Shown: positions 1 through 9,744, counted from the stretch's first letter. The stretch is DNA of 64,000 nt from Paenibacillus sp. W2I17 (GCF_030815985.1 NZ_JAUSXM010000001.1:5642001-5706000), one strand, 5' to 3'. Numbers and translations: made by a program. The notes: a model not told the origin generated them from the letters alone.

Positions 1-294
1 GATCAGATTGCATTGCTGATGGGAGAGTTGCATAAACAAGGAATTACGATTGTAACGATTACGCATGACTTAGAGGAGATTGCAGCATCTTCGAGGGTTA
101 TTGTACTAGATCAGGGTGACATTTGTTATGATGGATCGCCCGAGGCCTTGTTTCAGGGCGAATACTGGCGTTTTCCCGGGATAACGGCTCCTTTTGTCGT
201 CGAGGCAAGAGAGACATTGAACCGGAAGGGGCTACACTCTTCTTCAGCACTCACTCTGGAAGATTTGGTGGATGATCTATGCAAATTACACTAA
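1..294 (+). CDS. ecfA1: ECF transporter ATPase, EcfA1-like (5' truncated by window edge)
   Basis: Only the C-terminal part is present; the frame is open from base 1, so the true start lies outside the window. What remains shows the end of an ABC ATPase domain: the H-loop THDLEE and a switch-like segment ending VIVLDQGDI, followed by a C-terminal extension typical of energy-coupling-factor ATPases. Walker A, signature and Walker B motifs are not visible. The gene overlaps ecfA2 by 16 bases and ecfT follows, the usual A1-A2-T order. EcfA1 would pair with EcfA2 on the cytoplasmic face to power uptake of a micronutrient bound by an S component, which is not in view. Confidence 0.85.
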   Translation, partial: DQIALLMGELHKQGITIVTITHDLEEIAASSRVIVLDQGDICYDGSPEALFQGEYWRFPGITAPFVVEARETLNRKGLHSSSALTLEDLVDDLCKLH

Positions 295-1142
295 AAGAAG
301 TGGACTTCTCGTATCATGTTGGAACACCACTGGAGAACAACGTATTGAGCAACATTACACTCACCATGGGCGATAACCGTATTTTTGCTGTTGTGGGGAA
401 AACGGGATCAGGCAAGTCAACTTTTGTACAGCTGCTCAATGGACTTCTGCAACCTACAAATGGAACAGTTGATATAGGGGATTTTCGAATGACAACCGAT
501 CGAAAGAAAACGCACGTTCTCTACGATAAAGTAGGTATTGTATTCCAATTTCCGGAGCATCAATTATTCGAGGATACGGTATTAAAAGACATTTCCTTTG
601 GTCCCAAGAACTTGGGCTGGTCGGCCGAAAAAGTTCGTAGTACATGCTTGGATGCATTACACATGGTAGGTCTGGATGAATCTTTCTGCAATAGATCACC
701 GTTTGAATTGAGTGGCGGAGAGAAGCGGAGAGTGGCAATTGCAAGTGTGTTAGCGATGAACCCGGAGGTACTTATTCTCGACGAGCCAACGGTAGGGTTG
801 GATTCGGAAGGAAAAGAGCAGCTGATGGAACTCTTTTGTTCCTGGCAGCAGGAACAGGGGAGTACGATCATTATGGTGACGCACGATATGGAGACTGTTG
901 CTGAGTACGCCGAAGAAGTGATTATATTTGAACGTGGTCAAGTGCAACAACATACGACTCCGCTCCAATTGTTCACCGAATATCAAGATGAGTTGAAAGA
1001 TATGGGATTAAAGCTGCCTAAAGCGCTCCAGCTCGTGGAGGCCATAAATGTAAAATTGAACGTTGAATTGCAGCTGGAGTCGGTAAAGAAAGAATGGATT
1101 TTGTCATATATTGCTGATTTTTTTCAGAGGAAGGAATTGTAG
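279..1142 (+). CDS. ecfA2: ECF transporter ATPase EcfA2
   Basis: 287-residue ABC ATPase. Visible motifs are Walker A GKTGSGKST (about residues 41-49), a Q-loop in VFQFPEHQLF, the signature LSGGEKRRVAIA, Walker B VLILDEP, and the H-loop VTHDMETVAEYA. The QFPEHQLF stretch after the Q-loop is characteristic of ECF/cobalt-type ATPases. The start overlaps the end of ecfA1 and the stop lies 2 bases before ecfT, so the three are translationally coupled. It should hydrolyse ATP together with EcfA1 on the EcfT scaffold. The substrate cannot be told from this subunit. Confidence 0.93.
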   Translation: MQITLKEVDFSYHVGTPLENNVLSNITLTMGDNRIFAVVGKTGSGKSTFVQLLNGLLQPTNGTVDIGDFRMTTDRKKTHVLYDKVGIVFQFPEHQLFEDTVLKDISFGPKNLGWSAEKVRSTCLDALHMVGLDESFCNRSPFELSGGEKRRVAIASVLAMNPEVLILDEPTVGLDSEGKEQLMELFCSWQQEQGSTIIMVTHDMETVAEYAEEVIIFERGQVQQHTTPLQLFTEYQDELKDMGLKLPKALQLVEAINVKLNVELQLESVKKEWILSYIADFFQRKEL

Positions 1143-1144
1143 TT

Positions 1145-1948
1145 ATGTCCTTATCTCAATCCTTTATCATTGGTCAGTATGTCCACAGAAACTCCATCAT
1201 TCACCGACTTGATCCAAGAGCGAAGCTCGTCATCGCGTTCCTGTTCATGTTGTCTGTCATGCTGTTGAACTCATGGCCTTCATACGCATTGTCTGCGGTG
1301 TTTGTGGCGTGTGTAGTCACTATATCGCAAATACCACCCTCCTATATTATTAGAGGACTGAAACCTGTTTGGCTAATAGTCATTGTCACATCTGTGTTTC
1401 ACATTTTTCTGACACAAGGGGGACAGTTATGGCTTGAAGCGGGAGTATTCTCGATCTACGAGGAAGGTGTCATTAAAGCAGGTAATATAGCCATTCGCAT
1501 CATTCTTCTTCTCGTCATCGCTTCATTGTTGACGCTTACGACAAAGCTGGGTGATCTCGCACAGGCTATTGAAGATCTGCTGAAGCCTGCCAAGCGGCTG
1601 GGTGTTCCTACACAGGAATTTGCATTGATGATCTCGTGGACGATCCGCTTTATTCCAATCCTGTTGAATGAAACCGACAACGTGATGAAGGCACAGCGGG
1701 CAAGAGGTATTCGTTTTAATTCCGGTAATATCGTTCGTCGTCTGCAAAGTTTTATCCCAATTGTAGTTCCTATCCTTCTGCTAGCGTTCCAGAAAGCCGA
1801 AAGTGCTTCACTGGCCGTTGAGGCACGCGGATATAGCCCAGGCATGAATCGAACGCAACTGAGAACGTTAGCTTTCAAAAAGCTCGACTATAAAGTGGTG
1901 ATCATATCCATTTTTTGTTTCGCACTTTTGTTGGCATTACGAAAGTGA
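1145..1948 (+). CDS. ecfT: ECF transporter transmembrane component EcfT
   Basis: 267-residue membrane protein with several hydrophobic segments (about residues 28-60, 75-95, 115-135 and a C-terminal helix near 245-263). Family hallmarks include the N-terminal HRLDPRAKL motif and two Ala-Arg-Gly coupling motifs, seen as QRARGIRF (about 180) and VEARGYSPG (about 225), which contact the two ATPases. The gene is followed by an amidohydrolase only 8 bases downstream rather than by truA, so this may not be the housekeeping ECF locus next to ribosomal protein genes. Transport of a vitamin or nucleobase-like compound is plausible, but the S component is not visible. Confidence 0.92.
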   Translation: MSLSQSFIIGQYVHRNSIIHRLDPRAKLVIAFLFMLSVMLLNSWPSYALSAVFVACVVTISQIPPSYIIRGLKPVWLIVIVTSVFHIFLTQGGQLWLEAGVFSIYEEGVIKAGNIAIRIILLLVIASLLTLTTKLGDLAQAIEDLLKPAKRLGVPTQEFALMISWTIRFIPILLNETDNVMKAQRARGIRFNSGNIVRRLQSFIPIVVPILLLAFQKAESASLAVEARGYSPGMNRTQLRTLAFKKLDYKVVIISIFCFALLLALRK

Positions 1949-1956
1949 GGTAAGCT

Positions 1957-3696
1957 ATGAGAATTTATCCGACAACCCTACATGAATATCACCGACTCAT
2001 TTCAGTATCTAAAGGTGATCAGCCTGCGACAATGTGGTTTAGGCAGGCATCTTACTTGAACGTATACACAGGGGAAGTTGAACAAGCGAATATCTATCTG
2101 TCCGGAAGTCGTATTGCCTACGTTGGAGCGAAGGAACTACCCACTTCAGACCAGACCCAGGTCGTTGAATTGGAGAAAGGTCAAGTTGTTGTTCCAGGAT
2201 ATATTGAACCTCATGCACACCCATGCCAAATGTACAACCCTTATACTTGGGGAGAAGCTCTGTTACAAAAAGGTACGGTCTTGTCCATTAATGATAATCT
2301 GTCTTTGTTAACGTTTCTAGGAACTGAAGCTTTGTCATTCATTGAGAAGTTGGAGGAGACAAGTCACCATATGTTCCTATGGTGGTGTAACATTGACCGT
2401 CCTGATCGAGCTGATCCAATGACTATGGAAAAGTGGCTGCAACATAACCTTGTGATACAGAGCGGGGAACTGACCGAATGGCCCAAACTGCTGGCGAACG
2501 ACGAAGTATTGCTAGAGCAGCTTTATCTTACGAAGGCTCATTATGGGATGAGAGCGGAAGGACATTTGCCTGGCGTTTCTTATGAAAAAATAAGTACCAT
2601 GGCTGCAGCGGGCATCACAGCTGATCACGAGGCTCTTCATGCCGACGATGTACTTAGACGATTAAAAGCGGGGCTATACGCCTCTCTTCGATACTCATCT
2701 ATTCGTCCTGATTTGCCACACCTCCTTAAAGGGATGAAAGGTGATTCCCGGTTCAATATGAACCGAATGATGCTAACCAGCGATGGACCGTCACCGAACT
2801 ATGTGGAGAAGACGAGCTGTGCCAGCATGATCAAGATCTGTCTGGACACGGGAATACCTGTAGCGGATGCCTATCGTCTTGCTACCTTAAATCCGGCAGT
2901 ATATTACGGTCTGGATGAAGACTTAGGCGGGATTGCACCAGGCAGGCTGGCTTGTTTGAACATCTTAACCTCCATAAATGAACCTGAGCCACTGCATGTC
3001 CTGCAACGAGGTGAGTGGGTGGTCCATAATCAGACACGAGTGATGAAACCAGATGAATCAGGGGTACGCACTTGGCTGCACTCCACTTTTCCGTCTCGTC
3101 GAACGATCGTTAACCTGAGGCTGGACCAGATGGAAACTCTAACCGACACCGGTATTGAACTGGTGAATGATGTCATCACCCAATCGTACCATTTTGATCC
3201 CCGAGCGGAACTGGGAACAGATGAGAACTGGATGACATTTCTGGATGTTAACGGAAGTTGGGTGATCAATACCCGAATCAAAGGTTTTGCGTGTGGGGTC
3301 AAGGCATTAGCAAGTACGTACAACGCTTCGAACGATACACTTTTGCTTGGGCGATCTCTGTCTGCCATGCGCGAAGCGTCTCAGGAGTTGGAACTTCGCG
3401 GGGAAGGTATATTAGTATATTTTGTGGATGGGGAGCAATTGTACATTCCTCTTCCTCTCAGTGGAGCTATGAGCTTGGAGAGCGTGGCATCAATCGGCGC
3501 TAGTGTCGATCAGTTCAATGAGAAAATGCGTGTCCACGGTTACCGATTTGGTGATCCTCTGTATTCTCTTTTATTTCTGACAGCTTCACATTTGCCGTAT
3601 ATTCGTGTATCGAATAAAGGGTTGTATCTGGTTAAAACAGGTGAGATAGTGCTCCCGGCTACCCCCTTAGTTAATACAGTAAGGAAGGTGAAATGA
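1957..3696 (+). CDS. Adenine deaminase-like amidohydrolase (YerA-type)
   Basis: 579-residue member of the amidohydrolase superfamily. Metal-site and catalytic motifs are in order: HAHP (about residue 87), AEGHLPG (about 205), ADHEAL (about 223) and TSDGPSP (about 275), followed by the C-terminal beta domain found in adenine deaminases. Architecture and length match B. subtilis YerA-like putative adenine deaminases, which would convert adenine to hypoxanthine; the actual substrate is unproven. It starts 8 bases after ecfT and its TGA overlaps the ATG of the acyl-CoA ligase. It therefore sits physically inside a run mixing transport and acyl-CoA chemistry, which makes a modified nucleobase or another amide/amine substrate worth considering. 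Confidence 0.82.
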   Translation: MRIYPTTLHEYHRLISVSKGDQPATMWFRQASYLNVYTGEVEQANIYLSGSRIAYVGAKELPTSDQTQVVELEKGQVVVPGYIEPHAHPCQMYNPYTWGEALLQKGTVLSINDNLSLLTFLGTEALSFIEKLEETSHHMFLWWCNIDRPDRADPMTMEKWLQHNLVIQSGELTEWPKLLANDEVLLEQLYLTKAHYGMRAEGHLPGVSYEKISTMAAAGITADHEALHADDVLRRLKAGLYASLRYSSIRPDLPHLLKGMKGDSRFNMNRMMLTSDGPSPNYVEKTSCASMIKICLDTGIPVADAYRLATLNPAVYYGLDEDLGGIAPGRLACLNILTSINEPEPLHVLQRGEWVVHNQTRVMKPDESGVRTWLHSTFPSRRTIVNLRLDQMETLTDTGIELVNDVITQSYHFDPRAELGTDENWMTFLDVNGSWVINTRIKGFACGVKALASTYNASNDTLLLGRSLSAMREASQELELRGEGILVYFVDGEQLYIPLPLSGAMSLESVASIGASVDQFNEKMRVHGYRFGDPLYSLLFLTASHLPYIRVSNKGLYLVKTGEIVLPATPLVNTVRKVK

Positions 3697-5198
3697 TGTT
3701 ACTGGCTGATGCGATACGCATACATGCTTCCCAGAATCCAGAGAAAACTGCCATCTTTGAAGATGTCCGGCAGATTTCGTACGCCGAACTATACCATGGA
3801 ATAAAGCTGGCAGCAAATACAATTCTGGCTACTGAGGAAGATTTCGAAGCCGATGAACTTCCTCTTGTCGGCCTGCTGATGAACAATAGTGCCGCGATGA
3901 TCGAATACTTTCTTGCAGCCACCAAAATTGGAATGTGTGCTGCTGTATTTGATCCCAAGTGGAGCGATGCAAATCTGACGGAGGTTATTAATGAATGTGA
4001 ACCTCGTGTGCTTGTCATAGATGTGGAGTTCAAAGCAAGAATACCTCATATTCCATCGTCAACAAGGGTGATTACTGTGGATACAGGTGAACCTCGTTCT
4101 CTCAGAAGGGAAGAAGTCGAACCGCAGCGTTCCTCAACTGAAGATAGCCTGTTCTACATGGGATATACCTCTGGGACGACCGGACGACCGAAAGGCTATC
4201 TCCGTTCTCAGCGTTCATGGATCGAGAGCTTTGCATATGCGCGTGAAACATTCGTGCATGATGCAGGAGACCATGTATTGGCGCCGGGTTCTTTGGTCTA
4301 TTCACTTACGTTATATGCGTGCATTCAAACGTTGTATATTGGCGGGACATTCCATCTAACAAGCAAATTCCGAGCGGAATACGTATTGGAGACGTTAGCA
4401 ACACATGCAGTTACACATCTTTATCTGGTACCTACGATGTTTGAAGCACTCTACAAAGCGTTCATGGCTTCTGATTCAGTTACTGCGCTGCCATCCGTCA
4501 GATCTCTCATTACGTCAGGTGATAAATGGTCGCCAGAATCAAAACGGAAGGTGACAGAGGTATTTGAAAATGCAGGTTTGTATGAATTTTATGGTGCATC
4601 CGAGCTAAGCTTTGTCACAGTACTTGATCCGGAAGGAAATCGGTATAAGCCTGATTCAATCGGTAAACCGTTTGCCGGTGTGCAGGTATCCATTCGTGAA
4701 GCGGATAGTACGGAAGCAACCGAAGGTACAGTAGGGCAATTGTTTGTGAAGAGCCCGATGATCTTTGCCGGATATTATGGTTCCGAGGAAGAAACCAGCC
4801 AAGTTGTACATGGTGAATGGGCAACTGTGGGAGACCTTGCAACACGTGATTCCGAAGGCTATTTATATCTGGTTGGTCGAAAGAAAAACATGATTATTAG
4901 CGGAGGGCTTAATATATATCCGGAGGAAATCGAGAAGCTGTTGTTAACATTGGAAGGCATTGAGGAGGTCATCGTTGTAGGTGTACCCGATGTATACTGG
5001 GGCCAAAAGGTGAGCGCACTTATCAAGCTCAAAATGGGTAGCGAGGTTAGTGATGATGAGATTGTATCATTGTGCCGTCGTGAGCTTGCTACCTACAAGT
5101 GTCCAAAGGAAATTATACGGGTGGATGCCTTCCCCTATACAACGAGTGGAAAGATTTCGCGAACAAAACTGAACGAGTTACTGAAAATAAAGATATGA
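3693..5198 (+). CDS. AMP-forming acyl-CoA ligase (YhfT-like)
   Basis: 501-residue ANL-superfamily enzyme. It has the phosphate-binding motif YTSGTTGRPKG (about residues 158-168), the adenine-binding YEFYGASE (about 296), the GDLATRDSEGYLYLVGRKK hinge (about 382) and the C-terminal catalytic lysine in TTSGKISRTKL. It should activate a carboxylic acid to acyl-AMP and then acyl-CoA. The start overlaps the preceding stop (ATGA); a second ATG follows immediately at 3696. The stop in turn overlaps the thiolase start. The order ligase-thiolase recalls the B. subtilis yhfT-yhfS pair from memory. Substrate is unknown; it may load the starter unit for the downstream enzymes. Confidence 0.9.
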   Translation: MMLLADAIRIHASQNPEKTAIFEDVRQISYAELYHGIKLAANTILATEEDFEADELPLVGLLMNNSAAMIEYFLAATKIGMCAAVFDPKWSDANLTEVINECEPRVLVIDVEFKARIPHIPSSTRVITVDTGEPRSLRREEVEPQRSSTEDSLFYMGYTSGTTGRPKGYLRSQRSWIESFAYARETFVHDAGDHVLAPGSLVYSLTLYACIQTLYIGGTFHLTSKFRAEYVLETLATHAVTHLYLVPTMFEALYKAFMASDSVTALPSVRSLITSGDKWSPESKRKVTEVFENAGLYEFYGASELSFVTVLDPEGNRYKPDSIGKPFAGVQVSIREADSTEATEGTVGQLFVKSPMIFAGYYGSEEETSQVVHGEWATVGDLATRDSEGYLYLVGRKKNMIISGGLNIYPEEIEKLLLTLEGIEEVIVVGVPDVYWGQKVSALIKLKMGSEVSDDEIVSLCRRELATYKCPKEIIRVDAFPYTTSGKISRTKLNELLKIKI

Positions 5199-6373
5199 AC
5201 AATATGTTGATTCCTGTTATTCTCTCCGCGAAGCGAACTGCAATCGGCAAATACGGGGGGATGTTTAAGGAGACACCGCCGGAGATACTGGCTGCAGAAG
5301 TCATTCAGGCCATTTTAAGCGAAATTCCCATCCCCCCCGGTGACATTGATGATGTTCTATTGGGGAATGCAGTAGGCGGGGGAGGTAACATCGCCAGGTT
5401 ATCCGCGTTACAAGCCAAACTTCCAGTAGAGGTCCCTGGCGTGACGATTGATCGTCAATGCGGATCTGGTCTTGAAGCTATTCATTTAGCAGCGAGGCTG
5501 ATTCAATCAGGTGCCGGGGAAGTGTATCTGGCTGGTGGTGTCGAAAGCACAAGTCGTGCACCCTGGAGATTGGAGAAACCCTTGTCTCTGTACGGGAGTG
5601 CAGTACCTCAAGTAATCACTCGCACAAGATTCTCTCCGGATTGGATCGGAGATCCGGATATGGGGAAGGCGGCTAACAACGTTGCTAAAAAGTACGGTGT
5701 GACTCGAATGGACCAGGACGAATATGCGCTTTCCAGTCATAAGAAAGCGATTGCTTCAATACAAAGCGGGCGTTTCGACAACGAAATCGTTCCATTGTCT
5801 ATCCCGGAGGGTAAGCAACTTAGAATCATTCATACAGACGAATGTCCTCGGGCGAATACAACACTTACGAAGCTTGCAGCATTGCCATCTGTTTTCGAAC
5901 CGGATGGTACAGTGACGGCTGGTAATGCATGTCCATTGAATGATGGTGCCGCTATCGTTTTAATCATGTCAATGGGAAAAGCATTATCGTTAGGACTTAC
6001 ACCCCTAATGAAATTTATCGACAGTGTGGCAGTGGGGGTTGACCCGAACTACTTGGGTATCGGTCCGGTTCCTGCCGTTACCAAGTTGCTCAGCCGAAAT
6101 CGCTTGGCAATGGAAGACATTGATCTTGTGGAATTCAATGAAGCGTTCGCTTCACAAGTCCTGGCCTCTTTAAGAGAACTGCATATTCCAACTCACATTG
6201 TCAATGTGGGAGGCGGGGCACTGGCGCTTGGACACCCGTTCGGTGCTTCGGGAGCTATTCTGGTTACACGTCTATTCAACGAGATGAGGCATATAAAGGG
6301 GGCTCGGGGAATCACAACACTGGGTATTGGTGGCGGGATCGGGCTTGCATCAATGTGGGAGAAGTGCGAATAG
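5195..6373 (+). CDS. Thiolase family protein with atypical active site
   Basis: 392 residues from the ATG that overlaps the ligase stop (ATGA); longer upstream readings would overlap the ligase by about 100 bases and lack a better ribosome site. It has the nucleophile Cys89 in DRQCGSGLEA, NEAFA, and GHPFGASGA with the active His. The position where canonical thiolases carry the second catalytic Cys (CIGGG) reads GIGGG here (about residue 377). The enzyme probably condenses or cleaves acyl-CoA units, but the missing Cys argues for altered chemistry or dependence on a partner. Next is an SDR whose ribosome site overlaps this stop codon. Confidence 0.88.
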   Translation: MNNMLIPVILSAKRTAIGKYGGMFKETPPEILAAEVIQAILSEIPIPPGDIDDVLLGNAVGGGGNIARLSALQAKLPVEVPGVTIDRQCGSGLEAIHLAARLIQSGAGEVYLAGGVESTSRAPWRLEKPLSLYGSAVPQVITRTRFSPDWIGDPDMGKAANNVAKKYGVTRMDQDEYALSSHKKAIASIQSGRFDNEIVPLSIPEGKQLRIIHTDECPRANTTLTKLAALPSVFEPDGTVTAGNACPLNDGAAIVLIMSMGKALSLGLTPLMKFIDSVAVGVDPNYLGIGPVPAVTKLLSRNRLAMEDIDLVEFNEAFASQVLASLRELHIPTHIVNVGGGALALGHPFGASGAILVTRLFNEMRHIKGARGITTLGIGGGIGLASMWEKCE

Positions 6374-6386
6374 GAGGAAACAGCCT

Positions 6387-7244
6387 TTGTTGTTAGAGGG
6401 ACAGGTAGCAGTCATTACGGGTTCCAGCCGAGGAATTGGGCGTGCAACCGCAATACGTATGGCACAAGAAGGAGCCAAGGTAGTTGTCAACGGTGTACAA
6501 GAAGGTGGGGTATGGGACGTTGTTCAGTTGATTCGGGATCAGGGTGGGACCGCTATTGGGGTCGTTGAATCCGTCGCAAGCATGGCCGGTGGTGAACGCA
6601 TCATATCGGAGGGTCTTCGCGAATTCGGCAAGATTGATATCCTGGTGAACAACGCCGGAGTTGTTCACGATAAGATGGCCCATAAAATGAGTGAAACCGA
6701 GTGGGATCTTGTATTGAATTCGCATCTTAAGGGAGCCTTTGCTTGTATCCGGTCCGCTCTGCCGAGCATGAGGGAACGAAGGGAAGGCAGCATTATTAAT
6801 ATGATCTCCGTGGCGGGCTTGACCGGAATGATCGGGCAATTAAATTACAGTGCTGCCAAAGCCGGATTGATAGGCATGACGTGGACACTTTCGCTGGAAC
6901 TTGAATCTTATGGCATTAATGTGAATGCAGTTTCTCCCGCAGCGCGTACTGACATGACAATGCCCTATATCGAACGGGCGAAGCAGACCGCCGAAATGAA
7001 AGGTGAGCCGTTTCCCGAGTACTGGAAAGTAGGTTCAGCGGAAGATGTGGCCGAATTGATGCTTTCCTTATGTCTGCCGCGTTGCCGTAGGGTTACCGGT
7101 CAGATCTTCTCTGTTAATGGTGGAAAGATCGGTGTGTGGTCCCCTCCAGAGCACCGTATAGTTGCCACCCAATCCAGTAGGGAGAACGGTTGGGAAGCAG
7201 GCGAACTCTTTGAGCAAGTGTTGTCAGCCTACGTGAAAGTGTAG
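6387..7244 (+). CDS. SDR family oxidoreductase (3-oxoacyl reductase-like)
   Basis: 285 residues from a TTG start chosen because AGGAGG at 6372-6377 lies 9 bases upstream and overlaps the thiolase stop; a second TTG follows directly at 6390. The Rossmann motif TGSSRGIG is at residues 11-18, NNAG near 90, the catalytic Ser in INMISVAG, and Tyr154 in YSAAK with Lys at +4. The fold and position after a thiolase suggest NAD(P)H reduction of a beta-ketoacyl thioester, as in FabG/PhaB-type enzymes. The C-terminus runs about 40 residues past the usual SDR core. Cofactor choice is not determined here. Confidence 0.87.
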   Translation: MLLEGQVAVITGSSRGIGRATAIRMAQEGAKVVVNGVQEGGVWDVVQLIRDQGGTAIGVVESVASMAGGERIISEGLREFGKIDILVNNAGVVHDKMAHKMSETEWDLVLNSHLKGAFACIRSALPSMRERREGSIINMISVAGLTGMIGQLNYSAAKAGLIGMTWTLSLELESYGINVNAVSPAARTDMTMPYIERAKQTAEMKGEPFPEYWKVGSAEDVAELMLSLCLPRCRRVTGQIFSVNGGKIGVWSPPEHRIVATQSSRENGWEAGELFEQVLSAYVKV

Positions 7245-7284
7245 AACTATTTCCGAAATATACGAATTGATGGAGGAAATTTTG

Positions 7285-8493
7285 TTGAAGAAAAAACGCA
7301 TTTTTATTGGGATGATGGCCGGGATGGGGAGAGTGAATCGTTGTCTTCCCATAGCACTAAAGTTACGAGAGATGGGACATGAGGTGGCGTTCACAATCTG
7401 GGGAAATGCCGGGGTCGCGATGGAACAGATGGGTTTTACCTATATTCCGATTCCAGTTATTCCTGCTCCCAAGGGACAGGTTTTCCACCCAAGCTTCAAG
7501 GATATGAATCACTTTTTGTCCATGATGGGGTACTCGGACCCTGTTTACATGCGAAATGAGCTTGAAGCTCGTCTGCGGGTAACCATCGGTTTTAAACCGG
7601 ACCTTGTTATTTCCGATTCGAGTGTCCCCGCAGCGTTCATTGCCTGTAAGCTGGGCATTCCTCTCGTTTCTATGAATCAGTCCAGCACACTTCCAGGAGG
7701 TCTTCCTTTTACAACGAATTATGGATTATATGGAGACATACCAGATGTCACGAATGTGTTGAACGGAGCGTTGGTTGAGTATGGTCTGCCTGAAACGGAC
7801 AACATTCTCACATTTCTGGCGGGTAATCTTGCCCTTCTTCCGAGCATACCGGATTTTGATCCGGTACAGATCGGGAAGCAGCCCGTTCCAATTGAATATA
7901 TCGGTCCCGTGGTATGGAGAGATACAAATGAGACAGGAATGCCTGCGAACTGGTTGATGAAATCAGACAACAACAGGCGGCCTCGTGTATTTGTGTACAC
8001 AAGTCGTCTCGTGGAATGGGGGGTGGAGAGTGGTGGTCATATTTTCAGGGAAGCCGTTAGAGCACTCGGTAACACTTCGACGGAACTTTTGATTGCTACT
8101 GGTTTTAATCCATTGGAAGGGGACAGCGTGGATGTTCCCCCTAATGTACACTTCACCTCATATGTATCGGGAGTTATGGCAGCCGAGCATAGCGATGTCA
8201 TGATTCACCATGGCGGACATGGTAGTTGCATGACAACGATCTTAACAGGCACGCCGTCGTTGGTCATTCCGACCTGGGCAGAACGTGAGTTTAACGCCAA
8301 GCAGTTACAGGACGTTGGCGGTGGCAGAGTAATGTCCCCGGATGAGGTTACGGGGTCTGCTCTAGCTGAGACCGTTAACGCGATGATGACTAATGGAGAC
8401 ATGGATAAGGCTGTGGCGCTGAAGGAAAACGTCTGTGCTTCGCAGTACGGAGGAGCCGAGCGTGCAGCTGAACTCATTCGTCGGTTGTTGTAA
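7285..8493 (+). CDS. GT1-family glycosyltransferase (macrolide/UGT type)
   Basis: 402 residues from TTG at 7285, 8 bases after GGAGG at 7272-7276; ATG at 7270 overlaps that site and is unlikely. N-terminal acceptor domain begins IFIGMMAGMGRVNR; the C-terminal donor-binding motif is HHGGHGSCMTTILTGTPSLV followed by the WAEREFNAKQL region, the GT-B signature of UDP/TDP-sugar transferases acting on small lipophilic acceptors. In this context it would glycosylate the product of the acyl-CoA enzymes, possibly for export or self-protection. Donor and acceptor are not known. Confidence 0.86.
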   Translation: MKKKRIFIGMMAGMGRVNRCLPIALKLREMGHEVAFTIWGNAGVAMEQMGFTYIPIPVIPAPKGQVFHPSFKDMNHFLSMMGYSDPVYMRNELEARLRVTIGFKPDLVISDSSVPAAFIACKLGIPLVSMNQSSTLPGGLPFTTNYGLYGDIPDVTNVLNGALVEYGLPETDNILTFLAGNLALLPSIPDFDPVQIGKQPVPIEYIGPVVWRDTNETGMPANWLMKSDNNRRPRVFVYTSRLVEWGVESGGHIFREAVRALGNTSTELLIATGFNPLEGDSVDVPPNVHFTSYVSGVMAAEHSDVMIHHGGHGSCMTTILTGTPSLVIPTWAEREFNAKQLQDVGGGRVMSPDEVTGSALAETVNAMMTNGDMDKAVALKENVCASQYGGAERAAELIRRLL

Positions 8494-8511
8494 AGAGGGG
8501 GCAAGGTTCTA

Positions 8512-9744
8512 TTGAAAAGTCTTTTGGTTGTCCTGAGAAGCCCGGCCTTACTTTTATTATCCGTGTGCATTTTTTTTATTGGTTTGGGATACGGGTTAAC
8601 GCTACCATTCATGCCATTATTCGGAGTAGAACGGGCAGGAATGAGCCCCTTATCATTAGGGATCTTTATGGCGTGTGGATCGTTAAGCGGCATTATCATT
8701 AGTACGCTTTTTAGTCGATTGTCCGATAAAAGGCCTGTGCGCAAGTGGATCATTGTTGGATCATGTGTATCTGCCTCTGTAGGTTATGTATTCTATGCAA
8801 ATACGGATAGTTACATTGTGTTAATGCTGGTTTCCTGTACTTTCATGGCCTTGTCATTCTCGGCCTTTCCGCAATTATTTGCTCTTGCGAGAGAAGTGGT
8901 CGAGAGGGAGGCGAGTGAAGATGTCACCGTTGTTATGGCTGTATTGCGAGCTCTGGTGTCTCTGGCCTGGATTCTTGGTCCTGTAATGGCGTCTTTTATA
9001 ATCTACCAGTTCTCGTACACAGGCCTGTTTCTGGTTGTTTCGTTGATGTACATGCTCGTTGCCATATTTGTACTGATGATTCGAGCACAAGAGAGTCGGG
9101 AACCGGGGGGTGGAACGGAATTATCATCTGACTCCGTACGCAGTTTCAAGCGCCTGCTGATGGCGCCGCAGATTATATTTTCATTACTTGCTTTTATGGC
9201 ATTTGAGTTGGCTAATACGATGGGGGGCATTGTAACTCCCTTATATGTTACGCAAGAGTTGCAAGGCGGGAAGCTGGACGTTGGCATGATCTCGGGTGTT
9301 AACGCAGCCTTGCAGGTCCCCACCATGATCATTTTGGGAATACTGGCCAAAAGGTTTGGTAGTATCACAGTTATGAAATGCGCGGGATTGTTTGGAGTCG
9401 CCTATTTTTCACTATTTTGGTTTACCCAATCGGGATGGCAGATCATTGCTATCCAGATATTCAGTGCCATTTTTATCGCGATTGTACTTGGAGTTGGAAT
9501 GACGTTTTTTCAGGATTTGGTTCCTAAAATGACAGGCACGGCCACAACGTTGTACAACAATGCAAACATCATTGGTTCCATGGGTGGTGGATTACTAGCC
9601 GGAGGAGTCGGAAATTATTTTGGTTTTAAAATAGTGATTGCCTGTTCGGCAGCACTTGCCTTCCTGGGATTTGTATTATTATTGGTGCCAAACGCAAATA
9701 AAAAGGTAGTACGGCATGTGGGAGGAGATACGTATGAAAGCTAG
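8512..9744 (+). CDS. MFS transporter, probable efflux pump
   Basis: 410-residue membrane protein with about 12 hydrophobic helices. The first loop carries RLSDKRPVRKW, matching the MFS motif A between helices 2 and 3. The start is TTG at 8512 with GAGGGGG about 10 bases upstream; no ATG is better placed. It begins 18 bases after the glycosyltransferase and overlaps the next gene by 11 bases, so it belongs to the same transcript. The likely role is proton-driven export of the glycosylated product, judged from family and context only. Confidence 0.88.
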   Translation: MKSLLVVLRSPALLLLSVCIFFIGLGYGLTLPFMPLFGVERAGMSPLSLGIFMACGSLSGIIISTLFSRLSDKRPVRKWIIVGSCVSASVGYVFYANTDSYIVLMLVSCTFMALSFSAFPQLFALAREVVEREASEDVTVVMAVLRALVSLAWILGPVMASFIIYQFSYTGLFLVVSLMYMLVAIFVLMIRAQESREPGGGTELSSDSVRSFKRLLMAPQIIFSLLAFMAFELANTMGGIVTPLYVTQELQGGKLDVGMISGVNAALQVPTMIILGILAKRFGSITVMKCAGLFGVAYFSLFWFTQSGWQIIAIQIFSAIFIAIVLGVGMTFFQDLVPKMTGTATTLYNNANIIGSMGGGLLAGGVGNYFGFKIVIACSAALAFLGFVLLLVPNANKKVVRHVGGDTYES

